From Heyndrickxia sp050281185 (lineage in GTDB: Bacteria > Bacillota > Bacilli > Bacillales > Bacillaceae_C), in contig NZ_JBNNWS010000007.1 of assembly GCF_050281185.1 (NCBI RefSeq), positions 62,001-126,000 of the forward strand: a stretch of 64,000 bases of DNA. Direction: 5' to 3'. The notes beneath the pieces are model-generated. The model was not told where the DNA came from. It searched no databases and worked only from the letters and a program-made list of their open reading frames with translations. The translations under genes were made by a program, and so were the position numbers. This document shows positions 16,942-24,548 of this stretch, piece by piece (position 1 is the stretch's first letter; every line of letters starts with the position of its first letter).

Positions 16942-16980
16942 ATGTTGTCAGGCATCATTGATACCTGACAACATTTTATT
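16942..16980 (+). terminator. Terminator of the ParM/ParR-like operon
   Basis: A perfect 11-bp stem ATGTTGTCAGG / CCTGACAACAT is followed by TTTATT. Confidence 0.85.
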
Positions 16981-17018
16981 AGATCTATAATTTTGTACAG
17001 ACTAAACCTAATTCCTTT

Positions 17019-17180
17019 ATGTCCAGCTCCTAGCCCCTCGAGGTCAGAAACTGGCTACCGAGGAAGGTCTGCTTTAGTACTTTCCCAATGAAGTTAAAGA
17101 GCGGACTTCATTGATGAAAATCCAAAAGCTGATTTTCCCGGAACATTTTTGCCCTAGGATGATCGAGGCGCTTTCGCACT
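17019..17180. repeat. Dispersed intergenic repeat, R2-related variant
   Basis: It starts GTCCAGCTCCTAGCCCCTCG and ends GATCGAGGCGCTTTCGCACT, the same end pattern as family R2 (AGCTCCAGCGCC ... GGCGCTTGCGCTT) but with a different interior. It runs right up to the stop codon of the methyltransferase gene. Elements with these ends are widely scattered in Bacillaceae genomes. Confidence 0.6.
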
Positions 17181-17181
17181 T

Positions 17182-18312
17182 CTATTTCCAAACATCATGG
17201 GCAATTTCGATTACATGACGAAGTTTATTCCATTGCTGTTCTTCGGTAAGAATATTCCCCTCTTCGGTCGATGCAAATCCACATTGTGGACTCAGCCCTA
17301 ATTGATTTAAGTTTACAAATTTTGAAGCTTCATCGATTCGACGCTTAATATCACCTGGATTTTCTAGTTCTCCGAACTTAGAAGTGATTAATCCAAGAAT
17401 AATTTGCAAATCAGGGCGTTTCACATATCGTAGTGGTTCAAAGCCGCCGGATCGATTGTCATCAAACTCGAGGAATAAACCATCTACATTTAGACCATCG
17501 AATAATATTTCTGATACCGCATCATATCCGCCGGACTCTTTCCATGTGGATCGGAAGTTCCCCCGACATATATGCATAGTGATTTTCATATCATCAGGTC
17601 GATTTACGATGGATTCATTTATAGCTCTTGCAGCAAATTGTTGTAATTGTTTAGGATTTTGTCCTTTTTCCAGGATTTTTCTAACACCATCTTCTGAGAA
17701 AAATGAAGACCATGATGTGTCATCTAACTGCAAATATCGGCAGCCAGCATCATAGAAGGCTTGAATTGCCTTTTGATAGGCAATAGTTAGGTCATGCAAA
17801 AATTCTTCTTGGTCATGATAAACTTCTTTTGCTATTTTCCCTCTAAAAAATAGCATGTTTGGGCTTGGAATAGTCATTTTTGCTATGCTGTCTCCAGTAA
17901 TGCTATGCAAAAATTTATAATCATCAAGCATTGGATGATTGGTGAAATCAATTTTTCCTGTAACTTTAACAGAATGTGCCTTTGTTGTTTTTCCATGAAA
18001 TTGTAGGCCGTTTTCCGAATCATAGCCTTCTACTCCATCAAGGTTTTCAAGAAAATCAAAATGCCACCATGCTCGCCTTAATTCTCCATCAGTTACTGCC
18101 TGAAGGCCGACTTCCTTTTGTTTTTGAACGATACGAATAATTTCTTCATTTTCAATTTCCCTTAATTGATCAGCAGTGATCTTTCCTGCCGCTTTTTGCA
18201 AACGGGCATGTTTTACACGTTCAGGCCTTAATAAGCTCCCGACTTGATCTGCACGAAAAGGTGGAGTGATTGTCTGAAAAGTGTGTTTTACGTTTTCTAC
18301 ATTTTGAACCAT
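17182..18312 (-). CDS. MetE-C-like cobalamin-independent methionine synthase family protein (YxjG/YxjH type)
   Basis: This 376-aa protein corresponds to the catalytic C-terminal half of MetE, as in YxjG/YxjH of B. subtilis. N-terminal FRADQVGSLLRPERVKHAR and VTDGELRRAWWHFDFLENL are family hallmarks. Zinc ligands are seen in TMHICRGNFRSTW (His, Cys) and GLSPQCGFAST (Cys). It probably makes methionine from homocysteine with an alternative methyl donor. ATG 18312 follows AGGAGAGAGAGACA. The SAM riboswitch just upstream places it firmly in methionine metabolism. Confidence 0.9.
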   Translation of the reverse strand: MVQNVENVKHTFQTITPPFRADQVGSLLRPERVKHARLQKAAGKITADQLREIENEEIIRIVQKQKEVGLQAVTDGELRRAWWHFDFLENLDGVEGYDSENGLQFHGKTTKAHSVKVTGKIDFTNHPMLDDYKFLHSITGDSIAKMTIPSPNMLFFRGKIAKEVYHDQEEFLHDLTIAYQKAIQAFYDAGCRYLQLDDTSWSSFFSEDGVRKILEKGQNPKQLQQFAARAINESIVNRPDDMKITMHICRGNFRSTWKESGGYDAVSEILFDGLNVDGLFLEFDDNRSGGFEPLRYVKRPDLQIILGLITSKFGELENPGDIKRRIDEASKFVNLNQLGLSPQCGFASTEEGNILTEEQQWNKLRHVIEIAHDVWK

Positions 18313-18367
18313 TGTCTCTCTCTCCTTTGAAAAAATATATGATATTAAGAACAAACGATAAATAATA

Positions 18368-18407
18368 AATAAGCTCTTCCTTAAAAAAGGAAGAGCTTAT
18401 TGACAAA
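18368..18407 (-). terminator. Riboswitch-controlled terminator
   Basis: A perfect 15-bp stem (AATAAGCTCTTCCTT / AAGGAAGAGCTTATT) lies between the S-box aptamer and the gene. On the minus strand it ends in a T-rich run and is the expression platform. Confidence 0.9.
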
Positions 18408-18527
18408 GTCTCTTCCTCATCTTCAAGAACATAAATAGTTCTAAAGGATTTAGCACCATTCTGTTTAAATAAACAGTGGTTGCTGGGTTTCACAGGGCCA
18501 GTCCCTCCACCTCTCTTGATAAGGAAA
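18403..18527 (-). ncRNA. SAM-I (S-box) riboswitch
   Basis: Read on the minus strand, the conserved S-box core is present: CTTATCAAGAGAGGTGGAGG, GACTGGCCC, TGAAACCCAGCAACC and AATGGTGCTAAATCC, followed by the terminator at 18368-18401. When SAM binds, the terminator forms and the downstream MetE-like gene is shut off; low SAM favours the antiterminator. Confidence 0.96.
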
Positions 18528-18529
18528 AC

Positions 18530-18840
18530 TATAAAATTTAATTTTATTAATATTTATCATATTATATTAATTTTGAAATAGTCAACCATCAGGGTTGCTA
18601 GTCTTTTGAATTTAGCAATAAATACTAAATATTTTATTAAAAATAATGGTTGGTGGAATACCTTGCAGGGTATAAGAATGCTCAAAAAATGACTTAACTA
18701 CATGGTCAAGTTTGGTGGGCATGAGTTATTGAAGCATGAAAACGATAATGGTGTATTGAAATTTTGGATAAAAAAGGGATAATGAAAAGGGGACCATTCA
18801 AGGTTTGCTTTTCATCTGATATTTAACAATGCATTTTAAG
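18530..18840. other. Intergenic stretch, no assigned feature
   Basis: This AT-rich sequence lies between the riboswitch promoter region and the TSUP gene. I see no open frame with a ribosome binding site, no strong hairpin and no repeat shared with other parts of the window. Confidence 0.5.
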
Positions 18841-18851
18841 GAGGAGCAACA

Positions 18852-19628
18852 ATGGATTTCAGCTTTATTATTACAATTTTTATTATCGGTTTTGTTGGAT
18901 CCTTTATTTCGGGAATGCTAGGTATTGGTGGAGCCATTATTAATTATCCAATGTTGTTGTATATACCAGCTATGTTGGGAGTTGCCCAGTTTAGCGCACA
19001 TTCCGTGTCAGGAATAACAGCTGTTCAAGTGTTTTTTGCTACGATTGGCGGGGTATGGGCCTATCGAAAAGGCGGTTTTCTAAATAAATCACTAATTGCA
19101 TACATGGGTATTAGTATTTTAATCGGCAGTTTTATCGGGGGATATTCTTCAAAATTTTTCACAGAGGGCGGCATTAACTTAGTCTATGGCATACTTGCCT
19201 TAATTGCAGTTGTTATGATGTTTATACCTAAAAGGGGAATCGATGATCAGCGTTTTGACCAAGTGAGATTTAACAAATGGCTCGCTTCCTTACTAGCTTT
19301 ACTCGTTGGAATAGCCGCTGGTATTGTCGGAGCAGGTGGAGCATTCTTATTAGTCCCTATAATGCTTGTAGTGTTAAAAATCCCAACAAGAATGACCATC
19401 GCTTCATCTCTCGCAATTACATTTATCTCATCCATTGGTTCGATTACTGGAAAACTTTCAACAGGTCAAGTTGAGCTGCTACCTTCGATTATTATGGTCG
19501 TTGCAAGCTTAATTGCTTCACCACTAGGTGCAACCACAGGGAAAAGGGTTAACACAAAAATTCTCCAAATCATATTAGCAGTCATGATTTTAGCAACAGC
19601 TATTAAGATTTGGATCGGTATATTATAA
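18852..19628 (+). CDS. TSUP (TauE/SafE) family sulfite/organosulfur exporter-like protein
   Basis: This 258-aa membrane protein with about eight helices shows the duplicated TSUP motif: GFVGSFISGMLGIGGAIINYP in the first half and VGIAAGIVGAGGAFLLVPIM in the second. The family moves sulfite, sulfoacetate or other small organic anions. The start follows AAGGAGGAGCAAC. It lies divergent from the S-box-controlled methyltransferase, which may hint at sulfur metabolism, but nothing in the sequence fixes the substrate. Confidence 0.9.
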   Translation: MDFSFIITIFIIGFVGSFISGMLGIGGAIINYPMLLYIPAMLGVAQFSAHSVSGITAVQVFFATIGGVWAYRKGGFLNKSLIAYMGISILIGSFIGGYSSKFFTEGGINLVYGILALIAVVMMFIPKRGIDDQRFDQVRFNKWLASLLALLVGIAAGIVGAGGAFLLVPIMLVVLKIPTRMTIASSLAITFISSIGSITGKLSTGQVELLPSIIMVVASLIASPLGATTGKRVNTKILQIILAVMILATAIKIWIGIL

Positions 19629-19634
19629 AATAAT

Positions 19635-19775
19635 GGTGCCTGACACCATTCGTGGACTTTTATTGTTTTTTTCCGCTCCAGGTGGACATTCATAGTTCTG
19701 AAATACCAATATTTTGAATAATGTCCGTGTGGAGTGGAAAAATATCCGATTTGTCCACGAGCGGTGCCTGACACC
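19635..19775. repeat. Dispersed palindromic element with GGTGCCTGACACC ends (family R3)
   Basis: Two copies of GGTGCCTGACACC, each itself a small palindrome, bound a 141-bp element. The arms continue as CGTGGAC / GTCCACG and TTCCGCTCCAGGTGGACAT / ATGTCCGTGTGGAGTGGAA, so nearly the whole element can fold into one hairpin. It ends one base from the stop codon of the neighbouring minus-strand gene. It may act as a terminator for the TSUP gene and its convergent neighbour. Confidence 0.75.
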
Positions 19776-19776
19776 G

Positions 19777-20064
19777 TCACAATTTTACGATGACTTCTGT
19801 TCCATCTTCTGTTTTTATATCAATTAGTACATGATTTTTATAATTCTTTAATTCTTGAATGAGTTCTTTAAGAAGGGGTTTCATTATTTTCTGATCTAAA
19901 GGTAAGAAACGAACAGCTTTTTTTTCTGCATGTTTATTAATCTGTTTGTCTATATTTCTCCATAAAAATTTTGAGCATAATATCGATGTGCTAATATTTA
20001 ATAAGGCATAAGGCAGGGGGATGTTCCATGTTTTACCCTCTGTTTTTATTTTTACTTTAATCAT
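19777..20064 (-). CDS. Small conserved hypothetical protein (95 aa)
   Basis: This 95-aa protein starts eight bases after the SHOCT-like gene and is presumably co-transcribed. The N terminus (IKVKIKTEGKTWNIPLPYAL) and C terminus (HVLIDIKTEDGTEVIVKL) look like beta strands around an amphipathic helical middle (LDQKIMKPLLKELIQELKNY). The C-terminal pattern DIKTEDGTEVIV echoes DIQSADGDNVSIII at the end of its neighbour, so the two proteins may share a domain and have arisen by duplication. The function is unknown. Confidence 0.65.
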   Translation of the reverse strand: MIKVKIKTEGKTWNIPLPYALLNISTSILCSKFLWRNIDKQINKHAEKKAVRFLPLDQKIMKPLLKELIQELKNYKNHVLIDIKTEDGTEVIVKL

Positions 20065-20072
20065 CGGAGTAC

Positions 20073-20456
20073 CTACTCAATAATAATCGATACATTATCG
20101 CCATCTGCAGATTGGATATCAACGATTTGCCCTTCTAGTTCATTTTCAATGGCTCCTGTTAACAAATCCATATCGATGCCTTTCATGTACTTTTCCGCAT
20201 CAGGAACATATTTTGCTATGTTATGTCCCACTTTTAATAGGGATAATATCAACTTAATCGGTAAATTAACATTAATATTATCTCCATCTTCAGATTGAAT
20301 GCTTATTTTTAGTGTTTTGTTTAAATAGTCAGCAGACTTTTGAGTGGCAAGCCCTTCTTCTTTGACTTTAAGTAAGTATAGTAGTTCTGTCGCTTCCTCG
20401 TTATCGATTTTATCTTCTTTTACTAAAGTTAATAATTTTGATATTTCTTCTTTCAT
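20073..20456 (-). CDS. SHOCT/YvlB-N-like small protein (127 aa)
   Basis: The N terminus (KEEISKLLTLVKEDKIDNEE, ATELLYLLK) matches the short helical SHOCT/YvlB-type oligomerisation motif. It is followed by two internally similar strand segments, ISIQSEDGDNINVNLP and VDIQSADGDNVSIIIE, around a helical linker. Proteins of this type occur in Bacillaceae with no known activity. It forms a two-gene unit with the 95-aa protein downstream. Confidence 0.65.
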   Translation of the reverse strand: MKEEISKLLTLVKEDKIDNEEATELLYLLKVKEEGLATQKSADYLNKTLKISIQSEDGDNINVNLPIKLILSLLKVGHNIAKYVPDAEKYMKGIDMDLLTGAIENELEGQIVDIQSADGDNVSIIIE

Positions 20457-20587
20457 TTTTCAAGTCCCCCTATTGTTTAATGGCTTCTTTTGGAGTGATT
20501 TCCTCTTTTTGTTTAAGTTAATTGTATAATCAAAAATAAATTAATTAAACAAAAATTAATAAAATTTGTATCTTTTAATATGTATAA

Positions 20588-20622
20588 AAAAAGCTAACCC
20601 GTGAATAGGCTAGCTTTTTCAA
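20588..20622 (-). terminator. Terminator of pepT
   Basis: Stem AAAAAGCTA / TAGCTTTTT with an inner CC/GG pair lies just past the pepT stop codon. Confidence 0.75.
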
Positions 20623-20624
20623 AT

Positions 20625-21863
20625 TTACGCTTCTGCTTTTTCTTCAAATAACTTAGTAATTTCGATGATAACGTTTGTTGCTTTAATCATGTTATCGACT
20701 GAGGTAAATTCATATTTACCGTGGAAATTTTCTCCACCTGTAAAAATATTTGGTGTCGGCAGTCCCATATAGGATAATTGTGAACCATCTGTACCGCCGC
20801 GAATAGGAGAAATAATCGGCTCAATATCCAAGCTCTTCATTGCTTCATAAGCAATATCAACAATATGCATTTCTGGTTCAATCTTGTCTTTCATATTGTA
20901 ATATTGATCATTCATCTCTAGAATAATATTCTTTTCTCCGTATTTTACTTTCAGTTCATTGACGATCTGTTCAAGGTTTGCCTTCTTAGCATTAAATTTT
21001 TCTTTGTCATGATCTCTAATGATATAGTTCATTTTTGTTAGCTCTACATCACCATTTAATGAAAGCAAGTGATAGAATCCTTCATAGCCTTCTGTATATT
21101 CTGGAGCCTCTTCTACAGGTAATTTACTTTGCAGTTCCATTGCAATTTTTACCGAATTGACCATTTTTCCTTTCGCCGAACCAGGATGAATATTGTTTCC
21201 TTTAATCGTGATTTTCGCTCCAGCAGCATTAAAGCTTTCATATTCTAATTCACCGATCGGTCCTCCATCTACTGTGTAAGCATACTTCGCATTGAAGGCT
21301 GTCACATCAAATTTTTGTGGTCCTCTTCCAATCTCTTCATCTGGTGTAAAGGCTACTCTAACTTTTCCATGTTTAATTTCTGGATGCTTGATCAAATAAG
21401 CCATCGCAGTCATGATTTCAGTAATACCCGCCTTGTTATCCGCTCCTAGAAGAGTTGTTCCATCAGTAGTAATTAATGTATGACCTTTATAGTTAGCAAG
21501 GTTAGGAAAATCCTGTGGTGATAATACAATATGTAATGAATCATTTAATACAATATCATTGCCATCATAATCTTCTACAATTTGTGGGTTAACATTCGTT
21601 CCTGTAAAGTCAGTCGCTGTGTCTACATGTGCTAAAAACCCAATAGTTGGAACTTCTTTTTCAGTATTTGATGGAAGTGTTGCCATAACATACCCATTTT
21701 CATCAATCGTTACTTCTTCCATACCAATTGCCTTTAATTCATCTACTAGCATGTGAAGGAGTGTCCATTGTCCAGGTGTAGAAGGACAAGTTTCGCTTTC
21801 TTCATTCGATTGTGTGTCCACTTTTACATAGGAAGTAAATCTTTCAATGATTTCATTTTTCAT
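20625..21863 (-). CDS. pepT: Peptidase T (tripeptide aminopeptidase)
   Basis: This 412-aa M20 metallopeptidase removes the N-terminal residue from tripeptides in the cytoplasm. Metal-site motifs are GFLAHVDTATDFTG (first ligand), LLGADNKAGI (bridging Asp), AFTPDEEIGRG (catalytic and ligand Glu), TVDGGPIGELEYE and the last ligand region TGGENFHGKYEF. Length and motif order match PepT closely. ATG 21863 lies nine bases after AAGGGAG; the ATG at 21872 touches that site. A peptide transporter and an Opp operon elsewhere in the window would supply substrate. Confidence 0.96.
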   Translation of the reverse strand: MKNEIIERFTSYVKVDTQSNEESETCPSTPGQWTLLHMLVDELKAIGMEEVTIDENGYVMATLPSNTEKEVPTIGFLAHVDTATDFTGTNVNPQIVEDYDGNDIVLNDSLHIVLSPQDFPNLANYKGHTLITTDGTTLLGADNKAGITEIMTAMAYLIKHPEIKHGKVRVAFTPDEEIGRGPQKFDVTAFNAKYAYTVDGGPIGELEYESFNAAGAKITIKGNNIHPGSAKGKMVNSVKIAMELQSKLPVEEAPEYTEGYEGFYHLLSLNGDVELTKMNYIIRDHDKEKFNAKKANLEQIVNELKVKYGEKNIILEMNDQYYNMKDKIEPEMHIVDIAYEAMKSLDIEPIISPIRGGTDGSQLSYMGLPTPNIFTGGENFHGKYEFTSVDNMIKATNVIIEITKLFEEKAEA

Positions 21864-22014
21864 TTTCTTCATCTCCCTTTAGTATTATCTATCTATCTTA
21901 TCATGAACCTAAATTGATTACACACGCGGGAATTGGCAAAAAAAGCTTCCCCCTCTATATGAATAGAAAGGGGGAAGGAGAAGGGGCAAATAATATAAAA
22001 ATTTGTTTCTCTAG

Positions 22015-23385
22015 TTATGATGATTTTAAGGCTCTTAATTTCATTTTTGCTGCTTTACGTTCCCAAGGCTTTGTCATCCATCTTCTCAAGGCAAAGCTAC
22101 CCCTAAACCACTCATCTGCTCCTTGGGCAATCCAAATTCCTAAAAGACCGAGTTCAAAATGTACACCTAGTATATAGCTGAGAACAACAGCTACTCCCCA
22201 CATAGAGATGATTCCGATGATGACAGGAAAACGAACATCCCCTGCAGATTTTAATGCATTCATTAAAACGATATTCATGGCTCTTCCTGGTTCTGTAACA
22301 ACAATTGCCCATAAAACAGGTAAACCAATCGCAATAATTTGTGGATCATCTGTAAAGATTTTTAAAACGGGTGATCCAATAAGTGCTAAGATAAGTGATG
22401 CAATGAAAGATGCACACATCGCTATTTTTAACGTACGAATGCCTCGGCGGAGAGCACGATCAAATTGTTTCCCGCCGATATAACGGGCAACTAGGAGCTG
22501 AGTACCTTGTGCAATTGCTAATGTAAACAAATAACAAATCATAGACAGATTTAATAGATAAATACGGGAAGCAAGAGCTGATGTTCCGATAGAAACAACA
22601 AACCCGGTAATGACTAACTGAGATAATTGATAAGATAAGTTTTCCCCTGCAGATGGAATCCCTATCGAAAGGAGACTTCTAATATCCTCCTTTTTTGTAT
22701 GGAATAGATCACTAATTTTTAATTTTAATGAAAGTCTTTTGTAAACAAAATAAATTAGCGCGATAACGGCAAAGGTTCGTGCAGCTACCATTGCCCAAGA
22801 TACTCCTATAACCCCTGTAATCGGTAAACCCAATATACCTGTAGTAGCAATGATATTCCCGCAAATGCTTATTAAGTCCATAATAACCGTGACAACCATT
22901 GATTCCTTCGTATAACCATGACTGCGAAGCACGGCACTTAGTGCTAATGATAAAGACTCAAGAAAAAGGGATGCACCGCAAATACGTACAAAGATAAGTC
23001 CGTAATCAAACACTTTCCCGTGGATGTCAAATAACCGAAGGAGATGGTCGCCAAAAAGAAAAACGATAACTGCTACGATGATTCCAAACCAAAAATTTAA
23101 ACTGAATACGGACCGAGACAATTGTCTTGCTTTTTGCAATTGACCGGCACCTATACTTTGACTGATTAATACCGTTGCACCGATTGAAGTAACGGTAAAA
23201 ACTAGGATGAAAATATTTAGCAATTGGTTAGCTACGCCAACTCCTGAAGCCGCATCATCAGAATAATGACTAAGCATAAGAGTTGCCATGATGCCCATTC
23301 CCATATGAAGTGTCAACTCAATCAAAAGCGGCCAAGTTATGTTAAAGAGAGTCTGTTCTTGAAATTTATTTGTTCTAGCATCCAA
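22015..23385 (-). CDS. MATE-family efflux transporter
   Basis: This 456-aa protein has 12 predicted helices and the two homologous halves of MATE exporters. Family features include ITWPLLIELTLHMGMGIMATLML at the N terminus, VLISQSIGAGQ in the first half and GTQLLVARYIGGKQF in the equivalent place of the second half. It exports organic cations or drugs in exchange for sodium or protons. The start is TTG 23385 with AGGAG eight bases before it. A MITE lies 39 bp upstream and may carry or displace its promoter. Confidence 0.9.
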   Translation of the reverse strand: MDARTNKFQEQTLFNITWPLLIELTLHMGMGIMATLMLSHYSDDAASGVGVANQLLNIFILVFTVTSIGATVLISQSIGAGQLQKARQLSRSVFSLNFWFGIIVAVIVFLFGDHLLRLFDIHGKVFDYGLIFVRICGASLFLESLSLALSAVLRSHGYTKESMVVTVIMDLISICGNIIATTGILGLPITGVIGVSWAMVAARTFAVIALIYFVYKRLSLKLKISDLFHTKKEDIRSLLSIGIPSAGENLSYQLSQLVITGFVVSIGTSALASRIYLLNLSMICYLFTLAIAQGTQLLVARYIGGKQFDRALRRGIRTLKIAMCASFIASLILALIGSPVLKIFTDDPQIIAIGLPVLWAIVVTEPGRAMNIVLMNALKSAGDVRFPVIIGIISMWGVAVVLSYILGVHFELGLLGIWIAQGADEWFRGSFALRRWMTKPWERKAAKMKLRALKSS

Positions 23386-23423
23386 TGAAATTTCTCCTAC
23401 TCTATATTCAAATTAATATATAA

Positions 23424-23597
23424 GGCTCTTTTCTAATACTTTGTTGTTATTTGTAACAAAGTAAAAATCGGCAGTAGGATTTTTACGGTTGTTTTTGCAC
23501 TTATATAAAAAGTATGGGATGAAGAAAAGAGCACGAAACCATATTAATTAAGTATTTATGCGATTTACGAAAAGCAACTATCTTTACGAAAACAGCC
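23424..23597. mobile_element. MITE family R1, copy C (174 bp, 8-bp target duplication)
   Basis: The ends are GGCTCTTTTC and CGAAAACAGCC, flanked by exact repeats ATATATAA (23416-23423 and 23598-23605). It lies in the 474-bp gap between the divergent MATE and response-regulator genes. Confidence 0.88.
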
Positions 23598-23858
23598 ATA
23601 TATAAAGACCATTGTAACTCTATAGGTATATAAGTGAAATAGAAAAATATGATAATAGCTGAAAAATATTTGTTGATTTTTGTGTTATAAAATTTTTATA
23701 TTGTATCAAGTTTAATAGAAAGACAAAAAATTACCATTTATAATGAAATATAGAAAATATAGAAACTTAAGAAATTCTTCATTTTTTCACTAGATGATTG
23801 TTAAGAAATCTATTTTACTATAGAAATAGCTGAAATAAACAAGGATGGAGGGTGGAAG

Positions 23859-24548
23859 TTGGAATATCGTGTATTAGTGGTTGATGACGAAGTAGAAATA
23901 AGGGATGTTATCGAAATTTACTTAAAAAATGAAGGAATCACCGTGATAAAGGCTAAAGATGGGATAGAAGCTATCGAAAAATTAAACGAAAATGAAATTC
24001 ATCTTATTCTTTTAGATGTGATGATGCCGAGAATGGATGGGACTTCAGCAACATTCAAGATTCGTGAAAAAAAGGATATCCCTATCATTATTCTAAGTGC
24101 AAAGAGTGAAGATACAGACAAAATATTAGGCTTGCAAATTGGTGCAGACGATTACATTACAAAGCCATTTAATCCACTTGAACTCATTGCAAGGGTGAAA
24201 TCGCAGCTGCGTAGGTATGTGACTTTCGGTACATATGAAGGATCAAAAAAAACCATTCAATTGAATGGTCTACTCTTGGACCAAGCAGCGAAAGAAGTGA
24301 GAGTTGATGGGGAGGTTGTGAAGTTGACTCCCATTGAATACCGTATTGTGGAACTGCTTATGACCCATGCAGGGCGTGTCTTTTCTATTTCGGAAATTTA
24401 TGAACAGGTATGGAAGGAACCTGGTTATAATGCTGAAAATACTGTTGCTGTCCATATTCGGAAAATTCGCGAAAAAATTGAATTCGATTCAAAAAATCCA
24501 AGGTATTTAAAGGTGGTGTGGGGTATTGGTTACAAAATGGAAAAGTAG
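23859..24548 (+). CDS. OmpR-family response regulator
   Basis: This 229-aa protein has a receiver domain with acidic pocket VVDDEVE, phospho-acceptor Asp in LILLDVMMPRMDG, conserved Ser and Lys (IILSAKSEDTDK, ADDYITKPFNP), then an OmpR/PhoB winged helix (VKLTPIEYRIVELLMTH, ENTVAVHIRKIREKIE, WGIGYKMEK). It starts with TTG after GGAGGGTGG. It overlaps the downstream kinase gene, forming a two-component pair of the VanR/VanS-like kind. Targets are unknown. Confidence 0.95.
   Translation: MEYRVLVVDDEVEIRDVIEIYLKNEGITVIKAKDGIEAIEKLNENEIHLILLDVMMPRMDGTSATFKIREKKDIPIIILSAKSEDTDKILGLQIGADDYITKPFNPLELIARVKSQLRRYVTFGTYEGSKKTIQLNGLLLDQAAKEVRVDGEVVKLTPIEYRIVELLMTHAGRVFSISEIYEQVWKEPGYNAENTVAVHIRKIREKIEFDSKNPRYLKVVWGIGYKMEK

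Noticed and set aside
19466..19780. 104-codon minus-strand frame over the R3 repeat
   Set aside because: It overlaps the TSUP gene antisense and is formed by the repeat.
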